Below the pieces are notes generated by a model. The model had not been told where the DNA came from. It was given only the letters and a program-made list of their open reading frames with translations, and searched no databases. From Nocardioides alkalitolerans DSM 16699 (lineage in GTDB: Bacteria > Actinomycetota > Actinomycetes > Propionibacteriales > Nocardioidaceae): 64,000 nucleotides of DNA. A program made the position numbers and the translations under genes. Of this stretch, positions 56,335 to 64,000 are shown piece after piece; within the stretch, counting starts at the first letter, position 1, and each line of letters begins with the position of its first letter. The DNA is taken from assembly GCF_000426525.1 (NCBI RefSeq), contig NZ_AUFN01000015.1:124001-188000 (forward strand), in the 5' to 3' direction.

Positions 56335-56781
56335 GTGGTCCACCTCTCCCGCACCTTCACCGTGGCGGCGCCGACCGACGCCGTCCACGCGTTCCTCGCG
56401 GACTTCGCCCACGCCGAGGCGTGGGACCCGGGCACCGTGAGGTGCGTCCGGGAGGACACGGGTGAGCTGCGGGTGGGGTCCACGTGGCACAACACGTCGA
56501 AGATCGGTCCGATGACGACCGAGCTGACGTACGAGCTCAGTCACCTCAGCTCGCACGAGATCGTCTTCACCGGGCACAACAAGACGGCGACGGCCCGCGA
56601 CCGCATCCGGTTGCGGGCCGCGTCGCCGGGCCACACCGAGATCACCTACGAGGCGACGATCACCTTCAACGGTGCCGCCCGGCTGGCCGACCCGGTGATG
56701 CACCTCGTCTTCCTCCGCATCGCGGGGCAGACGGTGAAGCAGATGACCGAGGTCCTCGAGGCCCGCGCCACCGCCGCCTGA
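56335..56781 (+). CDS. SRPBCC (START-like) family protein
   Basis: A 148-aa helix-grip protein of the polyketide cyclase/START-like type: HLSRTFTVAAPTDAVHAFLADFAHAEAWDPG at the start (split over residues 3-33), a central beta sheet, and the long C-terminal helix (VFLRIAGQTVKQMTEVLEA). These proteins bind hydrophobic ligands; the ligand is unknown. GTG start 11 nt after dps, so probably co-transcribed. Confidence 0.88.
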   Translation: MVHLSRTFTVAAPTDAVHAFLADFAHAEAWDPGTVRCVREDTGELRVGSTWHNTSKIGPMTTELTYELSHLSSHEIVFTGHNKTATARDRIRLRAASPGHTEITYEATITFNGAARLADPVMHLVFLRIAGQTVKQMTEVLEARATAA

Positions 56782-56791
56782 GGCCCACGGG

Positions 56792-56797
56792 TAGGTT
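56792..56797 (+). promoter_or_regulatory. -10 element of the endonuclease IV gene (leaderless)
   Basis: TAGGTT, 6 nt before the GTG at 56804. Confidence 0.5.
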
Positions 56798-56803
56798 CCC
56801 GGG

Positions 56804-57712
56804 GTGCGCAACCCCGTCGGCACCCACGTCACCGTGGGCAAGAACCTCCGTGACGGCGCCCTCGCGACCGCCGTCTCCCTCGGCTGCGAGACCTTCCAGG
56901 TCTTCGTCGGCAACCCCCGCGGCTGGGCGCTGTCCCCCGGCAACCCGGCGATCGACACCGCCTTCGCCGACGCGACCCGCGCGGCGGGCCTGCGCACCTT
57001 CGTGCACACGCCGTACCTGGTGAACCTCGGCTCCCCCACGCCCGCGACGTACGAGAAGTCCGTCGCCGTCGTCGCCCACAACCTCCTGCGGGCCGCGCAG
57101 ATCGGTGCCGAGGGCGTCGTCGTGCACACCGGCTCGTTCGTCGAGGCGGACCCGACCCAGGCCGAGGCCAGGTACGCCGCCGCCCTCCGGCAGGTGCGGG
57201 AGGGGCTGATGCCCGTGCTCGACGCGCTGGACGACGACGCTCCCTGGCTGCTCCTCGAACCCACCGCCGGCCAGGGCCGCTCGCTCTGCGCCGGGGTCGA
57301 CGACCTCCCCGCCTACCTGGACGCCCTCGACCGGCACCCGAAGGTCGGCATCTGCCTCGACACCTGCCACGTCTTCGCCGCCGGTGCTCCGCTCGACGAG
57401 CCCGGGGGCACGACGGCCACCCTGGACCGGCTCGTCGACCTCGCCGGTCCGGGGCGGCTGCGCCTGGTGCACGCCAACGACTCCCTCGACGTGCGCGGGT
57501 CGTTCCGCGACCGCCACGAGAAGATCGGCCAGGGCCACATCGGCACGGCCGCCTTCGAGGAGCTGTTCGCCCACCCCGCCACCGACGGCGTGCCGTTCGT
57601 GCTGGAGACGCCGGGCTCGCGCGACGAGCACGACCCCGACATCGAGCTGCTGAAGAAGCTGCGCGGCGACACGACGGCGGACGAGCGGATCGGGCTCCTT
57701 CCCGCCGGGTGA
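56804..57712 (+). CDS. nfo: Deoxyribonuclease IV (AP endonuclease Nfo)
   Basis: A 302-aa TIM-barrel AP endonuclease of base excision repair. The metal ligands sit in family motifs: FVHTPYLVNLGSP, VVVHTGSFVEAD, LLLEPTAGQG, VGICLDTCHVFAAG, LVHANDSLDVRGSFRDRHEKIGQGHIG and PFVLETPG. It corresponds to end (Rv0670) in M. tuberculosis, a main AP endonuclease there as I recall. GTG start fits a leaderless mRNA. Confidence 0.96.
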   Translation: MRNPVGTHVTVGKNLRDGALATAVSLGCETFQVFVGNPRGWALSPGNPAIDTAFADATRAAGLRTFVHTPYLVNLGSPTPATYEKSVAVVAHNLLRAAQIGAEGVVVHTGSFVEADPTQAEARYAAALRQVREGLMPVLDALDDDAPWLLLEPTAGQGRSLCAGVDDLPAYLDALDRHPKVGICLDTCHVFAAGAPLDEPGGTTATLDRLVDLAGPGRLRLVHANDSLDVRGSFRDRHEKIGQGHIGTAAFEELFAHPATDGVPFVLETPGSRDEHDPDIELLKKLRGDTTADERIGLLPAG

Positions 57713-57770
57713 CCTACGCTGGACCGGCCGTCGGGGGACGGCGATGCGTGAGAGGAGCGGTCAGAGCGCG

Positions 57771-58952
57771 ATGAGCTACTGCCACGGATGCGGTCACCAG
57801 CTCGGGACCGGCCGGTTCTGCACCGGCTGCGGCCGACCCGTCACGGCACCTGCCGAAGGCGTCGGCGGACCCGTCCTCGGCGATCCCGACAGCACCGCAC
57901 AACGGCTCCCCCGCATCATCGTCCCCTCCGACACCGGCGGCGGGCGTGCGATCACGACCGGGGGCCAGCGCGCCGTCGGCACCGGTGGTCACGCCGTCCT
58001 CGACGGACCCGGCCCGGACGCCGCCGGTGGCGTCGACCGCTCGTGGTTCAGCGGTACAGCCGTCACCGCGCCCGACGCCGCCACCGGCGCACGCTTCCCG
58101 CTCTACGCCGACGAGGTCGACGCCGTGGCCGCCGAGGGGCACGCGACCTCCTGGACCACCCGCGCCGCGACTCCCGCCGCGGCCCCCGCCCCGGCGGCGT
58201 CGTACGACGACCCTGCACCCCACCCGCCCGACCGACCCCGACGGCGGCGGTTCCTGCCGGCGCTCGTGGTGGCGCTCGCCCTGCTGCTCGTCGTCGCGAT
58301 CGTCGGCGGGGCGCTGCTCCTGACCGGCGGCACCGACGACCGGGAGACGGCCGGAGGCACCGGCACGAGCGAGGACCGCGGCGACACGGGCGACGACACG
58401 GGTGGTGACACCGACGGGGCGGGCGACCCCGGGACCGGCGGTGACGCGGTCGAGGTCGCCGACCCGCGGCTCCTCGACGGGCTGGCCCAGGTCGAGGCCT
58501 CGGCGACCGGTCGGCCGGGCGCCGACGTCGCCGGTGACCCCGTCGCCTACGACGCCGCGAACGTGCTCGACGGCGACCCCTCCACCGCCTGGCGCATCGA
58601 GGGCGACGGCACGGGCACCACGCTCACCTTCACGTTCGACGAGCCCGTCGCGATCACCTCGGTCGGGATGATCAACGGCTACGCCAAGACCGACCGGGGT
58701 GCCGACGGCACGACCGAGGACTGGTACGCCCAGAACCGGGTCGTCACCGAGGCCCGCTGGGACCTCGGTGACGGCGACGTCGTCGAGCAGGACCTCGGTC
58801 GCGACACCCAGGCGCAGCGCATCGACGTCGCGACGGTGGTGACCCGGACGATCACCCTCACCATCGCCGGTGTCTCGGACGCCGCGGGGCGCGACAACAC
58901 GCCGATCAGCGAGGTCGAGCTGTTCGGCGCGGTGGTCTCCGAGCTCGACTGA
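57771..58952 (+). CDS. Zinc-ribbon membrane protein with discoidin-like domain
   Basis: A 393-aa protein with an N-terminal zinc ribbon (CHGCGHQLGTGRFCTGCG, four Cys), a disordered linker of about 120 residues, one membrane helix (about 165-190; FLPALVVALALLLVVAIVGG) and an acidic Gly/Asp/Thr stretch. The extracellular end is discoidin (F5/8 type C)-like: NVLDGDPSTAWRIEGDGTG, TLTFTFDEPVAITSVGMING, and a C-terminal ISEVELFG strand. That domain, in some proteins called NADase-type glycan-binding, suggests surface ligand binding. Function unknown. An in-frame start at 57744 is also possible. Confidence 0.8.
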   Translation: MSYCHGCGHQLGTGRFCTGCGRPVTAPAEGVGGPVLGDPDSTAQRLPRIIVPSDTGGGRAITTGGQRAVGTGGHAVLDGPGPDAAGGVDRSWFSGTAVTAPDAATGARFPLYADEVDAVAAEGHATSWTTRAATPAAAPAPAASYDDPAPHPPDRPRRRRFLPALVVALALLLVVAIVGGALLLTGGTDDRETAGGTGTSEDRGDTGDDTGGDTDGAGDPGTGGDAVEVADPRLLDGLAQVEASATGRPGADVAGDPVAYDAANVLDGDPSTAWRIEGDGTGTTLTFTFDEPVAITSVGMINGYAKTDRGADGTTEDWYAQNRVVTEARWDLGDGDVVEQDLGRDTQAQRIDVATVVTRTITLTIAGVSDAAGRDNTPISEVELFGAVVSELD

Positions 58953-58977
58953 CCGCGTCGTACGCCGGGTCCCGGGC

Positions 58978-59988
58978 TCAGGCCGCCAGGACCGCCAGGG
59001 CGCGGGCCGCCCGTTCGACGTCGGCGCGAGCCACGTCGAGGTGGGTCACGAGCCGTACCGTGCGCGGGCCCACCGCCGAGACCAGGACGCCCGCCGCGCG
59101 GGCGCGGGCGACGTACGCCGGCGCGTCGACCACCGGGACCACCACGATGTTCGTGGCGACGCCGGCCGGGTCGACACCGCACGCCTCGGCGAGCAGGCGG
59201 GCGTGCACGTGGTCGTCGGCGAGCCGTTCGAGGTGGTGCTCCAGGGCGTGGAGGCCGGCCGCGGCGAGCACGCCGACCTGGCGCATGCCACCGCCCATCC
59301 GCTTGCGCCACACCCGTGACTCGGCGACGGCGTCGACCGAGCCGACGACCAGCGACCCGATCGGGGCACCGAGCCCCTTGGAGAGGCAGACCGCCGCGAC
59401 GTCGACCAGCCCGCCGTACGTCGCCAGCGGCACCCCGGTCGCGACGTGCGCGTTCCAGATGCGGGCGCCGTCGAGGTGGATGCGGGCACCCCGCTCGTCG
59501 GCGAACGCGCGCAGGGCCTCGAGATCGGCGAGGGGCACGACCGTGCCGCCCGCGAAGTTGTGGGTGTTCTCGACGGCGAGCGCGACGGTCGGCACGAAGT
59601 AGGGCCCGAGGTCGGGGGCGAAGAGGTCGTCGAGCGCCGTCAGGTCGACACCGCCCGCCGGGTCGCTCCACGTGCGCATCGTCAGGCCGGTGTAGGCGGC
59701 GTGGGCGCCCAGCTCGGCCCGCGCGATGTGGGCGCGGGACTCGCAGAGGATCTCCTGGCCGACGCCCACGAGGGTGCGCACGGCGAGCACGTTCGCCATC
59801 GAGCCCGTCGGGCAGAACAGCGCGGCCTCGTGGCCGAGCAGCTCCGCCACCCGCTCCTCGAGGCGCCGGACCGTCGGGTCCTCGCCGTACACGTCGTCAC
59901 CCACCTCCGCCGACGCCATGGCGGCGCGCATGGCGTCGGTCGGACGGGTGAGCGTGTCGGAGCGGAGGTCGACCGGGGCGTCGCTCAC
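58978..59988 (-). CDS. ltaE: Low-specificity L-threonine aldolase
   Basis: A 336-aa PLP enzyme cleaving threonine or allo-threonine to glycine and acetaldehyde. [47 protein letters not shown], the PLP-binding [15 protein letters not shown] and the Lys motif [13 protein letters not shown] are intact. I start at the GTG at 59988, preceded by GGTGG; GTG at 60012 is also possible. It follows the DAHP synthase gene closely and is probably co-transcribed with it. Confidence 0.93.
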   Translation of the reverse strand: MSDAPVDLRSDTLTRPTDAMRAAMASAEVGDDVYGEDPTVRRLEERVAELLGHEAALFCPTGSMANVLAVRTLVGVGQEILCESRAHIARAELGAHAAYTGLTMRTWSDPAGGVDLTALDDLFAPDLGPYFVPTVALAVENTHNFAGGTVVPLADLEALRAFADERGARIHLDGARIWNAHVATGVPLATYGGLVDVAAVCLSKGLGAPIGSLVVGSVDAVAESRVWRKRMGGGMRQVGVLAAAGLHALEHHLERLADDHVHARLLAEACGVDPAGVATNIVVVPVVDAPAYVARARAAGVLVSAVGPRTVRLVTHLDVARADVERAARALAVLAA

Positions 59989-60015
59989 CGGCCGGCCACC
60001 AGGGGCTGGCACACG

Positions 60016-61359
60016 TCAGTCGCGCGGGGTGGCGCGGAGCATCTCGGCGACGAGGAACGCCAGCTCGAGCGACTGGACGCGGTTGAGGCGCGGGTCGCAG
60101 ACCGACTCGTAGCGGTTGCCGAGGTCCATCTCCGCCAGCTCCTCGCCACCGCCGACGCACTCGGTGACGTCGTCACCGGTGAGCTCGACGTGGAGGCCGC
60201 CGGGCCAGGTGCCCAGCGAGCGGTGCACGTCGAAGAAGCCCTGGACCTCGTCGATGACGTCCTCGAACGCGCGGGTCTTGTAGCCCGAGCTCGCCGTGAA
60301 CGTGTTGCCGTGCATCGGGTCGCAGACCCACGCGACCTGCAGCCCGGCGGCCGTGACCTTCTCGACCAGCTCGGGCAGGCCGTCGCGGATCTTCTTCGCA
60401 CCGAAGCGCGTGATGAAGGTGAGGCGGCCCGGCGTGTTGTCGGGGTTGAGCTTCGACGCCAGAGCGATCGCGTCGTCGGCGCTCGTGGTGGGGCCGAGCT
60501 TCACGCCGATCGGGTTCTTGATGTGGCTCAGCAGCTCGACGTGGGCGCCGTCGAGCTGGCGGGTGCGCTCGCCGATCCACACGAAGTGGCCCGACACGTC
60601 GTACGGCTGGTCGGTGCGCGAGTCGATGCGCGTGAGGGCGTGCTCGTACTCGAGCACGAGCGCCTCGTGGGAGGAGTGGAAGTCGACCTTGTGGAACTCC
60701 ACCGGGTCGGCGCCGATCGCGGACATGAAGTCGAGCGCGCTCTGGATCTCGCCGGCGAGCGCCTCGTAGCGCTGGCCGATGGGCGAGCTGCGCACGAAGT
60801 CGGTGTTCCACGTGCTGACCTGGCGCAGGTCGGCGTAGCCACCGGTGGTGAACGCGCGCACGAGGTTGAGCGTGGCGGCCGACGAGTTGTAGACGTCGAC
60901 GAGACGCTGCGGGTTAGGCACACGCGACTCGGGGGTGAAGTCGAAGCCGTTGACGGCGTCGCCGCGGTACGCCGGCAGCGTGATGCCGTCGCGGGTCTCG
61001 TCGTCGCTGGACCGGGGCTTGGCGTACTGGCCCGCCAGGCGCCCGACCTTCACGACCGGCACCTTCGCGGCGTACGTCAGCACGACCGCCATCTGCAGGA
61101 GCACCCGCAGCTTGTTGCGCACGTTCTCGGCGGTGACGCCCGCGAACGTCTCCGCGCAGTCGCCGCCCTGGAGGAGGAACGCCTCGCCCCGGGTGACCGC
61201 CGCGAGCTTGGTGGTGAGGTCGTCGCACTCGCCCGCAAAGACCAGCGGCGGCGCCGTCCGCAGCGTCGCGACGGCGGCGTCGAGAGCACCGCGGTCGGGG
61301 TAGGTCGGCTGCTGGGCGGCGCCCAGCGCGTGCAGGGTGGAGAGGTCGGGAATGCTCAC
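60016..61359 (-). CDS. aroG: Class II DAHP synthase
   Basis: A 447-aa plant-type (class II) 3-deoxy-D-arabino-heptulosonate 7-phosphate synthase, first step of the shikimate pathway. LLQGGDCAETFAG, VGRLAGQYAKPRS, HFVWIGERTRQLDGAHVE, NPIGVKLGPTTS and WVCDPMHGNTF carry the metal and substrate sites. N-terminal residues 1-40 match the extension used for aromatic amino acid feedback and chorismate mutase contact in M. tuberculosis AroG. GTG start with TACCCT 6 nt upstream (leaderless). Confidence 0.97.
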   Translation of the reverse strand: MSIPDLSTLHALGAAQQPTYPDRGALDAAVATLRTAPPLVFAGECDDLTTKLAAVTRGEAFLLQGGDCAETFAGVTAENVRNKLRVLLQMAVVLTYAAKVPVVKVGRLAGQYAKPRSSDDETRDGITLPAYRGDAVNGFDFTPESRVPNPQRLVDVYNSSAATLNLVRAFTTGGYADLRQVSTWNTDFVRSSPIGQRYEALAGEIQSALDFMSAIGADPVEFHKVDFHSSHEALVLEYEHALTRIDSRTDQPYDVSGHFVWIGERTRQLDGAHVELLSHIKNPIGVKLGPTTSADDAIALASKLNPDNTPGRLTFITRFGAKKIRDGLPELVEKVTAAGLQVAWVCDPMHGNTFTASSGYKTRAFEDVIDEVQGFFDVHRSLGTWPGGLHVELTGDDVTECVGGGEELAEMDLGNRYESVCDPRLNRVQSLELAFLVAEMLRATPRD

Positions 61360-61365
61360 CGGGTC

Positions 61366-61371
61366 AGGGTA
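61366..61371 (-). promoter_or_regulatory. -10 element of the DAHP synthase gene (leaderless)
   Basis: TACCCT on the minus strand, 6 nt before the GTG at 61359. Confidence 0.5.
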
Positions 61372-61431
61372 CGCCGGGCGGTCGGCGCGGCGAGAACCCG
61401 TGACGCACGGTGGACGGGCGGGTGGCGGCGC

Positions 61432-62886
61432 TCAGCCCTCGAGGTCCTCCACGTCGCGGAAGCCCGTCCGCTGGCTGCGCAGCGCGCGGTTCGCGAACCA
61501 GGTGACGGCCCACATGACGACGCCGATGACGAGCAGGCCGCCGGCGATCTCGTACTGGATGTACTGCTCGGGCAGGCGCGCCCAGGGCCCGACGAGGTAG
61601 GCGCAGCAGATCGCGCCCACGACCGGCAGGACCGTCGGGGTGCGGAACGCGCCCTCCGGGGTGGGGTCGCGGCGCAGCACGAGCACGACGACGTTGACCA
61701 CCGCGAAGACGGCCAGGAGCAGCAGGGCCGTCGTACCGCCCAGGGCCGGGACGACCGCGCTGTCCGGGTCGGAGAGGCGGACGTAGCTGACGAGCGCCAT
61801 CGCGATGACGGTGGTGAAGAGGATGGCGGCCCAGGGGGTGCGCCGGCCCGGCAGCACCTTGCCGAGCGCGCGGGGCACGACGCCCTGCTTCGCCATGCCG
61901 TAGATGAGGCGGCTCGCCATCAGCATGTTGATGAGCGCGGTGTTGACGACGGCGAACACGGTGAGGAACGGGAAGATCGTGTCGACCGGGATGCTCGGGG
62001 CGCCGATCTTGACGACGTCGAGCAGGATGCCGGCCTCGCTGGTGGGCTCGGCGATGTCGTCGAGCGGGATCACGAGCACGACGGTGATGGCGACGAGCAC
62101 GTAGAGCACGGCGCAGATGCCGAGGCCCGTCAGCATCATGCGCGGGAACACCTTGAGCGGGTTCTTCGTCTCCTCGACCATGTTGACCGAGTCCTCGAAG
62201 CCGACCATGGCGAAGAACGCGATGGCCGTCGCCACGGTCACGGCGGCGAACATGTTGCGGTCGCCGGGCGACTCGAAGACGACGATGCGGCCGATGTCGC
62301 CATCGCCGGAGGCTGCGGCGTAGAAGCCGATCGTGATGACGATGGCCAGGGCGACGATGGTCACGACCGTCATCACCACGTTGAGCTTGACGCTCTCGCT
62401 GACGCCGCGCAGGTTGACGGCCGCGAGCAGGGCGATGATGCCGAGGGCGGTCAGCAGGGTCGCGAGGCGACCGGTGGGCACGCCGCCGAAGACCTCGTCG
62501 AGCCCGATCAGCAGGTTGCCGGCCACGAGGTTCGACGACGTGGCGGCGCTCGTGATGCCCGAGCACATCACCGTGAAGGCGACGATGAAGGTGACGAAGT
62601 GCAGGCCGAAGGCCTTGTGGATGTAGAGCGCGGCGCCGGAGGCCTGCGGGTACTTCGTCACCAGCTCGAGGTAGGAGCTCGCGGTGATGGTCGCGATCGC
62701 GAAGGCCACGAGGAACGGCAGCCACGCCATGCCGCCGACTTGGCCGGCGATGCTGCCCGTGACGGCGAAGATGCCCGCGCCGACGATGTCGCCGATGATG
62801 AAGAGCAGCAGGAGGCCCGGGCCCATCACCCGCTTGAGCTCGGGTTCGGCCCCCGGAGGTGCCTCGGTCTTCGCCTGGTCCGTCAC
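61432..62886 (-). CDS. Amino acid permease (APC family)
   Basis: A 484-aa transporter with about twelve membrane helices. The first helix GLLLLFIIGDIVGAGIFAVTG is the unwound substrate-binding helix of the APC superfamily; GFEDSVNMVEETKNPLKVFPR is the helix 6-7 loop motif typical of cationic/neutral amino acid permeases, and NTALINMLMASRLIYGMAKQG also fits. The substrate is not predictable. GTG at 62886 is preceded by GGAGGGAC; upstream in-frame codons lack coding character. Confidence 0.92.
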   Translation of the reverse strand: MTDQAKTEAPPGAEPELKRVMGPGLLLLFIIGDIVGAGIFAVTGSIAGQVGGMAWLPFLVAFAIATITASSYLELVTKYPQASGAALYIHKAFGLHFVTFIVAFTVMCSGITSAATSSNLVAGNLLIGLDEVFGGVPTGRLATLLTALGIIALLAAVNLRGVSESVKLNVVMTVVTIVALAIVITIGFYAAASGDGDIGRIVVFESPGDRNMFAAVTVATAIAFFAMVGFEDSVNMVEETKNPLKVFPRMMLTGLGICAVLYVLVAITVVLVIPLDDIAEPTSEAGILLDVVKIGAPSIPVDTIFPFLTVFAVVNTALINMLMASRLIYGMAKQGVVPRALGKVLPGRRTPWAAILFTTVIAMALVSYVRLSDPDSAVVPALGGTTALLLLAVFAVVNVVVLVLRRDPTPEGAFRTPTVLPVVGAICCAYLVGPWARLPEQYIQYEIAGGLLVIGVVMWAVTWFANRALRSQRTGFRDVEDLEG

Positions 62887-63012
62887 GTGTGTCCCTCCGT
62901 CCGGCGCGTCAGGAGCGCCGCTCGTGCCGGGTCGCACCCTCCCGGGCACGACCTCCGACGGCTCACTCTGTCGGTGCGACGTCCCCGCGTCCACCGCCAC
63001 GCCGTATCGATC

Positions 63013-63930
63013 TCATATCGAGGTGGCGTCGAGCGCGTCGAGCGCGGCCCGAGCGGCGTCCCGCTCCGCGGTCGCGTCGGCCAGCCGCTCGGTGTGCTCG
63101 GCCCTCCCCTCCTCGGCGTCCGCGAGCAGGTCCTCGATGCGGCCCTGCTGCTCCTCAGCCTCGGCGAGCCGGCGGCGCAGCTCGTCCACGCGGGACTGCG
63201 CCTGCATGCCCCGGGCCTCCAGGTCGTCGATCTCCTCGGCCAGCTCGGCGAGGGCCTCGTCGACCTCGTCGACCTCGCCCTGCGCGGCGCGGAGCCGCTC
63301 CTCGGCCGCCTCGCGCAGCCTGGCGCCGGCATCGGGATCGGGCACCACGCGGAGGGCCGGACCGTCGGCGTCCGGGGCGGGCGCGCGGTCGGCGACCGTC
63401 GCGACGTGCCCGTGGCCCCCGGGTACGGCGAGCGCGGCGTCCACGTCGACCGCGTCCACGCCGGTGCTGCGCAGCGCGGTGACGAGCAGCCCCGACCGGA
63501 CGGCCGACGCGGCCCCCGCGTCGAGCATGGCCGCGGTGAGCGTCTCCTCGACCTGGTCGGCCACCGACTCGCTGACCTTCTGGCCGAGCTCCCGGCCGAG
63601 CGCACGGGCGCGGGTGGTGACCGCGGCGGTCAGCTGGCGACGCTGCCGGGTGAGGGCGCGGAGGTCGTCGGCGGAGAGCTGGGCCTGCGCCTCCCGCAGG
63701 GCTTCGCCCACCGCCAGCACGTCGCCCACCTGGGCGGCCTCGCGCCGTACGAGCTGGTTGACGAGCCACGCCGCCACCGACGGCCGCCGCAGGGCCTTCA
63801 CCGCGGACGCCAGCGTCGGGTCGTCCGGCTTCAGCTCCTTGGCCCGGCCGTCCCGGGCCGCGGTGAAGTCGGAGGGCGGCAGCGCGTAGAGCGCGTCCGC
63901 CTCCGTGAGCAGGCCGGTGTCGTCGGGCAC
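63013..63930 (-). CDS. Conserved coiled-coil protein of unknown function
   Basis: A 305-aa soluble protein. The N-terminal half is helical with LPPSDFTAARDGRAKELKPD and KALRRPSVAAWLVNQLVRRE (about residues 17-62), a pattern I have seen in uncharacterised actinobacterial proteins. Residues 200-300 form a long acidic coiled coil (EERLRAAQGEVDEVDEALAE onwards). No catalytic motif or family name. GTG start with TAGCCT 6 nt upstream, so probably leaderless. Confidence 0.8.
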   Translation of the reverse strand: MPDDTGLLTEADALYALPPSDFTAARDGRAKELKPDDPTLASAVKALRRPSVAAWLVNQLVRREAAQVGDVLAVGEALREAQAQLSADDLRALTRQRRQLTAAVTTRARALGRELGQKVSESVADQVEETLTAAMLDAGAASAVRSGLLVTALRSTGVDAVDVDAALAVPGGHGHVATVADRAPAPDADGPALRVVPDPDAGARLREAAEERLRAAQGEVDEVDEALAELAEEIDDLEARGMQAQSRVDELRRRLAEAEEQQGRIEDLLADAEEGRAEHTERLADATAERDAARAALDALDATSI

Positions 63931-63936
63931 GGCGTC

Positions 63937-63942
63937 AGGCTA
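63937..63942 (-). promoter_or_regulatory. -10 element of the coiled-coil protein gene (leaderless)
   Basis: TAGCCT on the minus strand, 6 nt before the GTG at 63930. Confidence 0.45.
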
Positions 63943-63964
63943 GCGAGGCAGGCGGACCGGGGAG

Positions 63965-63999
63965 GAAGGATCCGACGCACCCCGGGCGTCGGATCCTTC
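63965..63999. terminator. Strong hairpin at the window edge
   Basis: A perfect 14-bp stem (63965-63978 with 63986-63999) around a 7-nt loop, next to the right end of the window. It probably ends a gene that lies beyond the edge. Confidence 0.7.
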
Positions 64000-64000
64000 T

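Overview
This is a 64 kb stretch of chromosome from a high-GC Gram-positive bacterium (Actinomycetes). Gene content and order, heavy use of GTG starts, a Wag31/DivIVA and SepF division set, a class II DAHP synthase, PriA in place of separate HisA and TrpF, and an Rv2175c-like regulator beside a Ser/Thr kinase all point there. Nocardioidaceae (Nocardioides-like) is my best guess from protein flavour; it is an inference, because no rRNA or marker search was possible. Almost everything is core chromosome: I see no insertion sequence, prophage, CRISPR array, tRNA or rRNA.

Layout. (1) 1-2726: two overlapping ABC exporter half-transporters, the first cut by the window edge. (2) 2877-3515: TIGR03085-type DinB-fold protein. 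(3) 3523-8860: histidine operon hisD-hisC-hisB-hisH-priA-hisF on the minus strand. (4) 8944-10196: Lon-N domain protein and a YbaK-type deacylase. (5) 10238-18452, minus: DUF3352 protein, a small membrane protein, replicative polymerase DnaE1, an RluD-type pseudouridine synthase, LspA and a TraR/DksA zinc finger protein. (6) 18685-38069, minus: a complete division and cell wall (dcw) cluster read mraZ - 52-aa membrane protein - rsmH - ftsL-like - pbpB - murE - murF - mraY - murD - ftsW - murG - murC - ftsQ - ftsZ - pgeF - yggS - sepF - yggT - divIVA. Most junctions are 4-nt overlaps or short gaps, so lipid II synthesis, septal synthesis and Z-ring proteins are co-transcribed. (7) 38528-43192, plus: MoxR ATPase, DUF58 protein and transglutaminase membrane protein. 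(8) 43283-48116, minus: DUF3040 protein, DinB (Pol IV), a methyltransferase, a secreted endonuclease I and a HEPN-domain protein. Two LexA-type SOS operators lie here, so it looks like a DNA-damage locus. (9) 48292-52950: membrane protein, second YbaK-type protein, CrtI-like oxidoreductase, MetF and a polyprenyl synthase. (10) 52998-55664: Rv2175c-like regulator divergent from a PASTA-containing Ser/Thr kinase. (11) 55772-58952: Dps, an SRPBCC protein, endonuclease IV and a zinc-ribbon/discoidin-like membrane protein. (12) 58978-63930, minus: threonine aldolase, DAHP synthase, amino acid permease and a coiled-coil protein of unknown function.

How it hangs together. The dcw cluster appears to start at a promoter overlapped by three 10-bp-phased MraZ boxes, with a second promoter and palindrome just before ftsZ. 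Ten genes have a TANNNT -10 hexamer ending only 6-7 nt before the start codon, the hallmark of leaderless mRNAs. The most interesting material is the SOS locus (two LexA boxes, a HEPN protein with an intact R-X4-H motif, and DinB with a changed active-site motif), the 52-aa protein between mraZ and rsmH, and the in-frame 12-bp tandem repeat at the end of murF.
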